In this document: piece by piece, positions 33,721 through 45,153 of the stretch
How the letters are laid out: each line of letters opens with the position of its first letter
Position numbering within the stretch: the first letter of the stretch is position 1
Assembly (NCBI GenBank): GCA_032622095.1
Contig: CP136062.1
Location: 194,749,887 to 194,813,886 of the forward strand
DNA: 64,000 bases
Reading direction: 5' to 3'
Origin: Siphonodentalium dalli
Taxonomy: Eukaryota > Mollusca > Scaphopoda > Gadilida > Siphonodentaliidae
The notes under the pieces: generated by a model
The model's input: only the letters and a program-made list of their open reading frames with translations
The model's database searches: none
What the model was told of the DNA's origin: nothing
Translations under genes and position numbers: made by a program

Positions 33721-33959
33721 TAACATTACCAATATCGGAATCAATATCATTACCAATTTGCCGAAGGCATTCAAATATTACTTCATATTTGTACTCGACA
33801 TCTTATACAAGACCCCAACTGTCTAAAAATTATCTACCACGTATTCGGGCCCAATTCAGGGGACTCCCCCCCACCCCATATTGAGACCCATTGTTTCCTA
33901 AGTTTGTTGGGATTGACTCAGTGGTGTTTTTGCGGATATGGCCACATGTTTAATAATTT

Positions 33960-36900
33960 AAACGATTACAGAGGTTGAATGAGGGCCTGCCATGGTCTTC
34001 CATGCGACGTGAGGCTCGATGGGATTCGAATCGAGCAGCAGATGCCGGTGGTGTGTCGGCCCAGGCATCTGGGTAGATGGATGTGATGAGCCCGATGGGA
34101 GTCTACTCGAGCAGATGTGAATGGCGGTGATGTGCTCGATGGGACACGGCTCGAGCGACAGATACTGGTGGTATGTCGGCCCAGCATCCGGTGGAATGAA
34201 TGTGATGTATGGATGTGGTTCACGGGTTAGATCCGGACCAGCAGGCCCCGCCCTCCGGCGATGTGACCGCACAGCAGCTGGAAAGAGAAATTAGACAGGC
34301 ACAGCGAGGGAAACGAAGACATCAGCAAGAGCAGCAAAACAAAACACACGGCCCCTGGGAAACGACGGGGAAGCATAAACGACGGGTGGAGCAAGCCGTG
34401 GATGAGTAAAAGCCGTGGGGTGGGGGGGGGGGGGGGGGCAGAGGCGAAACCGAGGTAGCGGATGAGACATGAGCAGTTGGTGAAGCGGAGGATGTGATGA
34501 GCTCGATGGGAGACGGCTCGAGCAGCAGAGGCCGGTGGGGCGAAGCCCAGGCATCAAGATGCGGGATGAGATGAGCCCGATGGGATACGGCTCGGGCGGC
34601 AGATGCCGGTGGTATGACGGCCCAGGCATAAGCAGCGCATGAAGCGGAAGAGGCGATGAGACATGAGTATTGGATGGTACGAGATGAGGCGGCAGCGGCG
34701 GGCGGGTTGGGGCGGCGGAATAATAAGCAGCGGGCGAAGAAGAGGATGAGATGAGGTGAGCTCGATGGGAATCGACCCGAGCAGCCGATGCTGGTGGAGC
34801 GGCGGCCGAGGCATCGCGGGTGCGGTGAAATGAGCTCGATGGAAAAACGGCTCGAGAGGCAGATGCCGGTGGGTGTCGGCCCGGACATAAGCAGCGCATG
34901 AAGCGAAGATGCGGTGAGGCAGGTATAGCAGGCGAGACGTGAGCTGAGGAAGGAGTGTGAGCGGCGAAGAAGCCGGAGCAACAGCGGGAGCCACTCGGCG
35001 GGGTGGGGGCAGACGCGGCGGGGAAGCAAAAGCGGAAGGTAGGCGGAAGCGGCGGCGATGTATAACCAGCGGGGGAGGCGGCAGCAGCGGGAGCGACGGT
35101 AATGAAAAGCAGCGGTTGAAGCAGACGGTGAGATGAGCTCGATGGGATTCGGCTCGAGCAGCAAAAGCTGGAGGGTAGCGTCCCGGGCAGCTAGGGTGCG
35201 GGATGGGATGAGCTCGATGGGAGACGGCTCGAGCGGCAGATGCCGGTGGTATGTCGACCCGGGCATAAGCAGCGCATGAATATGAAAGTCGGTGAGGTAT
35301 GAGTAGCGGGTGAAGCGAGATCGGCGGGCGATGGCATGAGCGGCGGATAATCCGAATCAGCGGAAGGAGCAGGAAGCGGCAGGGAAGCGGAGGCGGCGGT
35401 GGCGGCAAAAAGGGGAGGAGAGGCGATAGCGGCAATGAGGGAAACTCAGCGGTTGAGGCGAAACTCAGCGGTTGAGGCGTTAGCGGCGGGTAAGCGGTAG
35501 CGGCGGTAATGAGAAGCATCGGGTGAAGCAGAGAATGAAATGAGCTCGATGGGTACCGCTCGAGCAGCGTATGCTGGTGGTGTGTCGGCCCAAGCACAGC
35601 GGGTGCGGGATGAGATGAGCTCGATGGAGGTTCGGCTCGAGCAGCAGATGCTGATGGCGTGGCCAACGCATCGGGTGCGGGATGAAATGAGCTCGATGGG
35701 AGACGGCTCGAGTGGCAGATGCCGGTGGTACGCCGACCCAGGCATAAGCGCGATGTGGAGCGGAAGAGGCGGTGAGGCATGAGTAGCGGTGAACCGTGGC
35801 CACGGGTGGGGTGAGAGCGGCGGAATGGCGGAACCGGCGGGTGGGACAGAAGCGGAAGGCGAGGCAGAAGTAGCACGCGAAGAGAAACGCGGGGAAGACC
35901 AGATACGACGGGAGAGGCGAGGGAGCGGGAGAGGCAGGAGCGGCGGGGACGGATAAGCGGTAGGTGAGACACGGCTGGGGAAGCGCATGCGGGGGGTAAT
36001 GGGAAGCGACGGGCGGGTCGTAAGCGGCGGGTGGAGCGTAAGCGGCGGGTGGAGCGTAAGCGGCGGGTGGAGCGTAAGCGGCGGAAGGAGTGTAAGCGGC
36101 GGAAGTACCGTAAACGGCGGGCGAAGCGGAAGCGACGGGCGAAGCGGAAGCGACGGGCGATGTGGGAGTAGCGAGTGAAGCAGTGCCAGCGGGAGATACA
36201 AGAGCAGCGGGTGATACAGGAGCAGCGGGCGATACCGGAGCAGCGGGCGATACCAGAGTAGCGGGTGATACCAGAGTAGCGGGTGATACAAGCAGCGGGT
36301 GATACAAACAGCGGGTGATACAAGCAGCGGGTGATACAAGCAGCGGGTGATACAAGCAGCGGGCGATACATGACAGCGGGTGATACAGGCAGCGGGTGAT
36401 ACAAGCAGCGGGTGATACAAGCAGCGGGTGATACAAGCAGCGGGTGATACAAGCAGCGGGTGATACAAGCAGCGGGTGATGCAAGAGCAGCGGGTTATAA
36501 CAATAGCAGCAGGCGAGCAAGAGCAGCGGATGGGAAGCTCGATGGGAGGCGGCTCGAGCAGCAACGCTGGTGGTGTGACGGCCCAGTCCACGGATAGCAT
36601 GGATCGAAGAGCTCGACGTGATGCGGCACGAGCAGCAGATGCCGGATAATGTGGGTCCAGACAGAACCAGCGTGTGACGCGTTGGCGGCGTGGGTGGCCG
36701 GAGCAGCGGCTGAAGCCTGAGCGGCGACTCGAAGGTGAAGCAGGTTAAAACAGAAACATCGGGGGGAGGCAAGGAGTGAAGCAAAAACAAACCAAAAACA
36801 AAAACAATTCGGCGGCGGGAGTGGTGTGAGCGGTGAGTGGGGTAGAGACAGCGGTTGGGGCATGAACGGCGGTGACGTATAGGCGGCGGGAGAGGTGGAA

Positions 36901-37100
36901 GCGGAAACGGAGGAGAAGCATCCGCGTCGGATGAAGCATAGCAGGGAGGAGAGCGGAAGCGGAGGGGGAGAGGGGGCGGCAGGAGAGAGGCACCAGTCGC
37001 GATGGGGTAGCACCAGCGGGGGTGGTGGTGAAGAGCCACGAACCGAGAAGAGACGCACCGAGGCGATGAGTTCCACGGGGTAACGAGGGGAGTTATGAAC
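33960..37100. repeat. GC-rich minisatellite region with a recurring ~57-bp module
   Basis: A module beginning GAGCTCGATGGGANNCGGCT and continuing CGAGCAGCAGATGCCGGTGG then TCGGCCCAGGCAT recurs at least 14 times between 34010 and 36660, at irregular spacing. Around it are shorter arrays: AGCGGCGGGTGGAGCGTA at about 36010-36170, and 16-17-bp GCGGGTGATACAAGCA at about 36180-36500. The region is open in several frames on both strands, giving ORFs up to 632 codons, only because the units lack stops. I do not regard these as genes. Confidence 0.85.
34422..34438. repeat. Poly-G tract
   Basis: A run of about 17 G, interrupted once near its start, within the GC-rich array. Confidence 0.9.
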
Positions 37101-37319
37101 GCCGCGCGTGGCGGCGAGCCACCAGCGACAAGAATGAGTCACGCGGCCGCCGGGGGAAGGACGACCGATAGAACCGATGGCCTGGCCACCGTAGGGTGGG
37201 AGGGGGGGGGGGAAATTTTACGTCCTCGCTCTGTGGACAGGAGTTGGAATGGACGGAAGTGGCGATATTTTCTGCGCATGCTCGGAGCGGATAACTCTAT
37301 TTGGCATAAGTGACCTTAG

Positions 37320-38285
37320 TTGTCAGTGATGTTGTAGCTCTGGGAAGTCACACTCCGGAATTCTACGCTTATTGGAGCCAACGCGACTTACCGCTTATTT
37401 GAAGACGTTGAGCTTGTATAAATTGCCACAAGGGTGATTCCTTGTGGCTTCTTAATAGATTTATTTTCATTTTCTAGAGAATATAACTTTCCTTTCAATT
37501 TTTTATTGTCAGATTTCAAATTTGCAAACAGGTTTCAAGTACATCACATGAGGTACCGGTAACTGAATTGTCCCCAGAAGGCCAACTGTTTCAGATTGGA
37601 GATAGGTGTCTTTGGTTTTGCTTTTTGAAGCTTTGAGTTTTCTTATTTTATCATAATTTCTCTAAACTTTGGTGTGAATTGACTTGGGTTTAGTGTTAAA
37701 AAATTGAATAAGATGACAGATTTTGAAATGAAAATGTCTTGAAATGTTTGCAATCTTGGCTTGAATTTTCAAGATCATTAAAGGCGTATTGGACCTATAG
37801 ACTAGCTGTATATATGGTAATTTTATTTTAATTACCAGTATACATGTATTTGAAATTCATGTTGTCCCGATAGTAAACAGATTTAAAAATTAGCTTCGAT
37901 CACTTTTAATTAATTCACATAATATTGACCAAAACCGGTAGCAATTTCATTATATTTTTCTGAGATTTAACTACATGAATAATACACTTTAGACTTGTAG
38001 GCCTGGACACATAACGCATGAGTATGAATTGAACTATTTTGTATATATAATGAAGAATTTAAGGTTCAAATAAATGTCAATAACTTAGTAGCTAGCTCAC
38101 TTGGTGAATCTCAACACAGCTTGCATTCATTAATATTACAGAAATACAATGGTCCATTGGGTCACCATTAGTATGATGAGTTAGTAATAAGAGTAAGTAA
38201 TGAGGTTAAATTTATTCAACAACATTCTAAGAAACAATGAAAAAACTCTCCCTCATTAACGAGTAGCCCCGGATGGAAGCTACAT
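37320..38285. other. No gene recognised
   Basis: AT-rich. A TTAAAGGCGTATTGGACC phrase near 37778 resembles the left tip of a TTAA-flanked element, but no matching right end was found. Confidence 0.4.
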
Positions 38286-38289
38286 ACTG

Positions 38290-38480
38290 GGGTCCGAATT
38301 GGCATCTCTGGTTTAGACTAGGTTTTATTCTAGACCAGGTTTAACTCCAGTTTAAACTAGGTTTAAGTAGGATTTAAACTTGGTTTTACTGTAGTTAAAC
38401 TAGGTTTTATGGGGGTGAAACTGGGGTTTAGTGTAGTTAAACCCAGTTTTGTGATAAACTCAGTTTAAGTTTGTGGAATT
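38290..38480. repeat. AAACTAGGTTTTA repeat cluster
   Basis: Repeated variants of GTTTAAACTAGGTTTTA and their inverted forms, the left edge of the nested structure. Confidence 0.7.
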
Positions 38481-38999
38481 CGATCTCAATTGAAACTAGG
38501 TTTTATTGACGTGATAACGATATGGTAATATTACTAATTGTTAGTGGCGAATTGGCTATATAATCAGTATAAGCTTAGATATATATGATTTGTACGCACC
38601 ATACGTCTCGTCTCGAAAATATACCTTTAAATATACTTTGAAAAAACATCAAAGTTAAACCAACCTACCCCAGGTTTTACTAAAACCTAGTTTTTTGGGT
38701 TTAATTATTCGGCCGATTTTTTCCGCCCAATATTGATGTTTCTTCGCGTATATGGGAGAGTTTATTTTGAATTGGGGGATGCGTTTATGCGCGGGCGTTT
38801 GTCACCCAATGTACATGCAGGAGAGTCTTAGTGGAATTCGGGGAGGCGATGTCGGTACTTATGAGATAAATTCTAACAAAATATGTGCCAGTGTGATGGA
38901 TGATTTCTTGCTATATATGTCTGTTTGCAATTCGCTCGTTCGGATGTCGATTTGGCGGCTGAGAGCATGGCGGGATCGGACTGATCAGATTGACACGTT

Positions 39000-40500
39000 A
39001 GACACGAACATGACTTTTGAAACTGATTCCTTATTCACAAAAAGGTCTCTTTTGGTCAATTTGACGCATGGGTTGGTGGCCCGCCCAAGAGACACCACAG
39101 CCTTCACCCGGGGGAGGGTAACGGCCACCATGAGGGGGTGGAGTATGGACTATTTTCGAGAACTGTAAGGATTTCGGCCCAATTTGATGGTATGGGTGGG
39201 TGGCTCGCCCCAAATAACCCATAGAAACACCCCACCCTTCACATCCGGTGGGGGGGGGGGGGGGTACCACCCGAGGGGGTGAACGTGGGATATGGACCAT
39301 TTTCGAGACTGGTAAGGATTTCGGCCAATTGACGGCATGGATGGATGGCCCGCTCAAATGTCCCATAGACACAGCCCACCCCTGAACGCTGGGGGAACCA
39401 CCCCAGGAGGTGAAAATGGGGTATGGACCATTTTCGAGAACGGTAAGGATTTCGGTCAATTTGACGTCAGCAGTGTGGGTAGCCCGCTCCAACTACCCCC
39501 TAGAAACACCCTCACCCGGGGGTACCACCCCGATGGGGTATGGACCATTTTCGAGAACGGTGGGTGGCACATCCCAAATGCCTCCAATAGAAACACCCCA
39601 ACCCCCACCGGACCCATTTTCATCCGCTCGGGTAGCACCACCCGCGGTGAGGGTGGGGGTGTTTCTATGGACTATATTTGAAGGCGGGCCGCCCACCAAT
39701 GATGTCATATTGGCCGAAATCCTTACCGTTCTCGATAACGGTCCATACCCCATTCCGACACCCGGTGAGGGTGGGGGTGTTTCAATGGGGTATTTGGGGC
39801 GGGCCACCTACAGATGCCGTAATATTGACCAACAGAGGCATGTTTTTGCGAATAATGAATAAAATGCTCCATACCCCATTTTCAGCCCAGCAGGGTGGTA
39901 CCATCCAGGGATGAGGGTAGGTGTCTATATGGGATATTTGGAGCGGGCCACACACCCCTGTCGTCAAATTGGCCGAAATCCTTACCGTTCTCGAACATGG
40001 TTCATATCCCTTCTTCACCCCTCGGGTGGTAACATATCCACCCCCGCATGTGAGGGGTGGGGTGTTTATATGGGTTATTTGAGGTACCCTTCCCCGGGAG
40101 TGAGGGTTGGGGTGTTTCTATTCGGTATTTGGGCGTACCCAATTTCCACCTCCTCTTGTGGCACCCCCCCCCCCCCCGATGAGGGTGTGTAGGGTTGGTT
40201 ATATGGTGTATTTTGATCGTGCCACCCACGCCTGCTGCCAAATTAATTCCTAAATTCCTAAATCCTTACCGTTCTCGAAAATGGTCCATACCCCTGTTAT
40301 CCCGGGGTGAGGGTGGTGTTTCTATCGGGTAATTTGGGCGAGCCACCCATTCATACCGTCAAATTCGCCGAAATCCTTCCCGTTCTCAAAAATGGTCCAT
40401 ACCCCATTTTCACCCGTCCGGATGGTACCCCCGGGGTGGTGGTGTTTCTATGGGGTATATGTGGCGGGCCCCCACCCATGCCTCAAGAGATATGTTTGAG
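39000..40500. repeat. ~130-bp minisatellite with an internal orientation switch
   Basis: The unit core GACCATTTTCGAGAACGGTA, AGGATTTCGGCCAATTTGAC is on plus at about 39147, 39295, 39428 and 39542, and on minus at about 39710, 39970, 40255 and 40370. Between cores are CCACCC/GGGTGG stretches and CCCATAGAAACACCCC. The ORFs here are repeat artefacts. Confidence 0.85.
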
Positions 40501-40876
40501 TTCCAAAAGTCATGTTCGTCCATGATATTAAATAATATCTAACCGCTATACAACAGACCGTGCATTCGTCGTGATTTCTCAAAGCGCACGGGTTATTATT
40601 CCCCTGATTAGGAGATTATATAGCGACAACAGGTCGCGTCACCGGACAATGCATTGACAAGTAGCGATAATAAACAGACAGACCACGCATCCTACCCTTG
40701 CAATTGGACAAGTGTGGCCCACTGGTAACGCAATCGACCAAATCTATGTCGTCCCAGCGGTGGAGAAAAACTTGGTTTTATTACTAAAACTACGGAAGCC
40801 TATTAGGGCCATTAAATTTTTGTTATATATTCATTAAAATATTTCCTTTTTTACTTTCTTTTTTTTACTTTCCACC

Positions 40877-41232
40877 TGGGAGATAACTTTTCTCCCGGGA
40901 ATTAACTTTTCTCCCAGGGAGATAACTTATCTCCCATGGAGTAAACTTTTCTCCCGGGAATTAACTTATCTCCCTGGGAGAAAACTTTTCTCCCGGGAAT
41001 TAACTTTTCTCCCAGGGAGATAACTTATCTCCCAGGGAGATAACTTATCTCCCAGGGAGATAACTTTTCTCCCGGGAATTAACTTATCTCCCTGGGAGAA
41101 AACTTTTCTCCCTGGAATTAACTTATCTCCCTGGGAGAAAAATTTTCTCCCGGGAATTAACTTTTCTCCCAGGGAGATAACTTTTCTCCCGGGAATTAAC
41201 TTTTCTCCCAGGGAGAAAACTTTTCTCCACCG
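40877..41232. repeat. 19-20-bp array, AACTTTTCTCCCAGGGAGAT
   Basis: About 18 tandem units alternate between AACTTWTCTCCCAGGGAGAT and AACTTTTCTCCCGGGAATT. Each contains its own CTCCC/GGGAG inverted pair. The array recurs, inverted, at 44130-44490. Confidence 0.92.
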
Positions 41233-41378
41233 GTGGAAAATCACGTGATCTTACATGCAGCACGTGATAGGTGTAGTGTGGATTACACTCGACATTCCAG
41301 CTGTTTTCATTGTTATTATCATCGCAAGTCTTTCGTATCATGGATGTATGTGTCGGTACTCTAAAAATATGACCAGTG

Positions 41379-41877
41379 TTAAAGGCACGAGAGGTCTTAA
41401 TTGTCGAAAATGTTCATATTTGTTCCAAACAGCGTAAACTGAAAAACATTAAAACGCATAGTTTCGTTCATATATACCATGATCATCGCGTAAACAGCAT
41501 GTTATCATAAAGACATATTATAGTTTACCTAAGCCAGAGCCTGATTGCGTTACAGAAGACAGCACAATGCTACTGGCTAATCACACACAAATGACAGAAA
41601 CGCTCTTTATTAGTTCCATATCAGGAATTCACCAACAAATAACGCTCTTTATGTTTACCATCATAATATAAACAAACACCAGAAAAGTAACTTTTTCTGC
41701 TTTTGTTTACATAACAATGGTCAAATATATGACAATAACATACTGTTTATGCGATATTTCTTATTTGTATACGGACAAAGTCTGTCTATATTTTGATGTT
41801 CTTTCTGTTTGTGGCGGTTTTTGACGGGTGAAATATTTTCACAGGATACCCACCGCCAAGGCCAACCGTACCTTTAA
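41379..41877 (-). mobile_element. TTAA-flanked short element, copy 3 (inverted, complete)
   Basis: TTAA at 41379-41382 and 41874-41877. In this orientation it ends GGCCAACCGTACCTTTAA and matches copy 2 along its whole length in reverse complement. Confidence 0.85.
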
Positions 41878-41999
41878 AGTTCTCCTGATGTTATTTAACT
41901 TATTTATAGTGATATGTGAAGCACACCCACCACAATACATACCTTTGGACACAGTGAACCACAGTAGAGAATAGAAATAATAGAAAGATATTTTAGCCT

Positions 42000-42699
42000 T
42001 GGATTTGAATACATCGAAATATTATGTTTTCTTCATTTGTACCATGGCATAACAATGAGTTTGCGACATTTGAAGAGAATTCTGAAATCGATGGGCCTGA
42101 CACGGAGAAAATTCAAGGCTATCGGCTATAGAAGCTGAGTTAAATAACACAGGCAGTGATCTCGGGTATAGGGCAATGCACGCTAGATTATTATTTTACC
42201 ACCTCGATGTTATCTGTTAATTTAATGTTGCGTCACTTCATAAAGAGTGTTTAAGGATGCCGTGGATACGTTATGCATTCAATAGAATCGTTTCGCCATG
42301 TCATTATAAAGAGCGTTTAATGTTATGTACCCATTGTTTCGCCACAAACACGTGCTATAGGACCAATTTAGATCGATTTGGTGCATTTCACGACCACCGG
42401 TAGTCCAAAATAGAGCCACCACTATACTAGCGATGGTCAGTATATTTTAGACTAGAGTCCAGGGTCCGCGACAGCCATGGCACATATTCACAAAAAATAT
42501 ATAATAATCAATCGGATTAAGCAGCATTTGATACGAAGGTAACTTTATAGTTAATGGCGAAATATCATGATTTCATAACAACATAACATGGTCCAATACT
42601 ATAAACGGTCAAACACCCCGACTCTTCCCAATTCCAGCCATATCCTCAGTTCCTGGATGTCTTCTACGACCAGGCACAGGTCTGGTGTCTGCGTCGACT
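42000..42699. other. No gene recognised
   Basis: It contains two AAAGAGYG motifs (near 42243 and 42309) like those in the TTAA family. No coding sequence. Confidence 0.4.
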
Positions 42700-43990
42700 A
42701 CAGAATGCTACACCAGGCACAGGTCCCCTGGTGTGACAACACTACCATGAGTATATACCTTAATACAAGGTTTATATCTATCCGACCTATATTGAGCATA
42801 GATTCGCTTGCGATAAAAAGTCATCAATATCCCCTGTGAAAATATAATGCCGCATACCAAGTTCTTTAGACCATGTTCGCACCTTTAATTTGGTGTATCT
42901 CACACATCGATACGTGCAAGATCGCCAAAGATATATATGCATATGTGCACACTTTCAAAATCAGACAAACCCCTGAACAGATTCCCATCAAATATAGCAC
43001 AGTAGCACTGCATAATTTACTCTGCTGAGGTCACACAGACAGGGCCATCAGTGGTGAATCATTGTGACAAGTGGAATTCTGCAGTAGTACTATGCTATAT
43101 TTGATGGGAATCTGTTCAAGGGTTTGTCTGGATTTGAAAGTGTGCACACATTCAGATATATCTTTGGTGATCGTACACGTATCGATGCAAGAGATACAAC
43201 AAATTAAAGGTGTGAATATGGTCTAAAGAACTGGGGATGTGACATTATCTTATGTACAGAGGATATTGATGAATTTAGATTGCAAGTGAGTCTATGCTCA
43301 ATATAGGTCTGACATATATAAACCTTGTATTAAAGGGATACGGTACCCAAATGTTGTTGTTGGTTTCTATAGTCTCTGAGTCGGAGAATAAGGTAACAAT
43401 TTTTCCATTATTTGAAAGTATGTTGAGTACGAAGTAGTGTTACGGATGGCAAATTTACCGGAATGCAAAAATACAAATTGTTCTTGTCGAGTAATTTTTG
43501 TACAGTTTTCAACCAAATGTATCAAATAAAAGTTATGTTATATATGCATACTAGTCACATGTGCTCATATATGTTATTGTATCGTCACTAGTCAGTGAGT
43601 GGCTTGAGTATTCTCCCCGTATCAGCATAATGTTTCAAACGGTCGTGTGTGCAATGGGTTTACTATACTAGTCCAGTATTCCTCAATTATAATTTGATTA
43701 CGTCTTGTACAAGGAAATTCGTATTTTAATTTACGCCATTTTATGGCTCCAGCCATAAATTCAATTTATATTAAATTATTAACTTTTAAATTATTAAATT
43801 TTAAGATAGCCTATTAACCTGAGCGTTTACAGAATACATCTTCGACTCAAATTACTTATGTTTCTATATATTATCGATAACAGATCGTTGTTATCACCGG
43901 AAATTTATTGAAAATGGCGTACAGTACCCCTTTAATGTATATACTTATGGTAGTGTTGTCGCACCAGGGACATGTGACACCAGGCGCTAA
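42700..43990. mobile_element. Foldback element with a 68-bp loop
   Basis: The left arm (about 42700-43011) pairs with 43080-43329 plus 43936-43990. Matched landmarks are ACAACACTACCAT, TTATATCTATCCGACCTATA, TTCTTTAGACCAT and CCCATCAAATATAGC. The right arm is split by the insertion 43330-43935. Confidence 0.82.
43330..43935. mobile_element. TTAA-flanked element inserted in the foldback arm
   Basis: TTAA at 43330-43333 and 43932-43935 with tips AGGGATACGGTACCC and (reversed) AGGGGTACTGTACGCC. Removing it with one TTAA restores a sequence matching the opposite arm, which has TTAA at the same place. No coding sequence. Confidence 0.85.
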
Positions 43991-44129
43991 ACATTGGCGC
44001 GTTATATATTGACTGTCAAAATTTTTTTTCGCGCCAGGACATCAGACAATGACACGTGACAGGTGTATTTTAACCGTAGGAGGATATGTTTGAATGTGAT
44101 CGGTTACGTGAAACATCACGTGATTTTCC

Positions 44130-44490
44130 ACCACGGGAGAAAAGTTAATTCCCGGGAGATAAGTTATCTCCCTGGGAGAAAAGTTAATTCCCGGGAGAAA
44201 AGTTTTCTCCCTGGGAGATAAGTTTTCTCCCTGGGAGATAAGTTAATTCCCGGGAGAAAAGTTTTCTCACAGGGAGATAAGTTAATTCCCGGAAGAAAAG
44301 TTATCTCCCTGGGAGATAAGTTATCTCCCTGGGAGATAAGTTATCTCCCTGGGAGAAAAGTTAATTCCCGGGAGAAAAGTGTTCTCCCTGGGAGATAAGT
44401 TTTCTCCCTGGGAGATAAGTTAATTCCCGGGAGAAAAGTTTTCTCCCAGGGAGATAAGTTATTTCCAGGGAGATAAGTTATCTCCCAGGT
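44130..44490. repeat. 19-20-bp array, inverted copy
   Basis: Inverted counterpart of 40877-41232, with units such as GGGAGATAAGTTATCTCCCT and AATTCCCGGGAGAAAAGTT. Confidence 0.92.
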
Positions 44491-44699
44491 GGAAAGTAAA
44501 AAAAAGAAAGTAAAAAGGAAATATTTTAATGAATATATATAAAAAATTAAATAAAAAAGGAAATATTTTAATGAATATATAACAAAAATTAAATGGCCCT
44601 AATAGGCTTCCGTATAAAACCCATATTACTAAAAACCCAGTTTAAACTGGTAGTTTAAACTAGGTCTAAACTGGAGATGCCGATTCGGACCTGGCAGTT

Positions 44700-45153
44700 T
44701 ACACATGTAGCCCACTAATAATCCAGAGAAAATGTAATACATTTTAGAGACCCATTGATATAACATCCTGTAATTAACCTGCAATTTGTTTTCTCCATTT
44801 TAAGGATAACACGATAGACTTCCGAGCTCCCAACCAGGACTCTCCCACTTTGGACAAGCTACATATCAGACCAAACAGTTTGCTTCGTAACTTCAGACCT
44901 ATTTGATTTGATGCCTCTCTAGTAGGCACAGGCGCCTCTTGGACACACGACCATCTATCTGGCCGAACATGTTTTTTTTCGAGATGGCGCGGGTTTATTA
45001 TAAAATAATTGTGTTAGTGGCATGGTTTTTTTAGGCACCAATTTCCACGAAGTCTCTATGAAGCCACATTGGTTTTAATTACATCTGCAGCTTGTGATGA
45101 AAGCGATGGATCGCAGTATTTACCCCCGGGTAACAGATCGACTACTCGGCCTG
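44700..45153. other. No gene recognised
   Basis: Unique-looking AT-rich sequence between two repeat structures. Confidence 0.4.

Larger units (their letters stand above)
38290..44697. repeat. Nested inverted-repeat structure
   Basis: The outer arms share TCCGAATTGGCATCTC (38292; right arm 44670-44690, inverted) and AAACTAGGTTTTA-type runs. The next arms (40766-41270 and 44095-44640) share GGAAGCCTATTAGGGCC, a TTAATTTTTGTTATATATTC stretch, the GGGAGATAAGTT array and GGAAAATCACGTGAT. Between them lie an unrelated array (39000-40500), a TTAA element and a foldback with its own insertion. It may be one large non-autonomous TIR element (about 6.4 kb) with later insertions. Confidence 0.65.

Noticed and set aside
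33960-36700. CRISPR-like appearance of repeated modules with spacers
   Set aside because: Eukaryotic context, degenerate modules with irregular spacing, no cas genes.
34291-37142. Very long minus-strand ORFs (up to 632 codons) rich in Pro/Ser/Arg
   Set aside because: Open in several frames at once because the underlying GC-rich repeat units contain no stop codons; composition follows the repeat, with no domain.
37770-37860. TTAAAGGCGTATTGGACC as another TTAA element
   Set aside because: No matching inverted end could be found, so only the tip was noted.
39031-40525. Several ORFs of 60-150 codons on both strands
   Set aside because: All read through the 130-bp minisatellite; no domain and no consistent strand.
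40966-41341. ORFs with repeated GEKLIPGRKV-type units
   Set aside because: Direct translation of the 19-20-bp GGGAGA array; not a gene.
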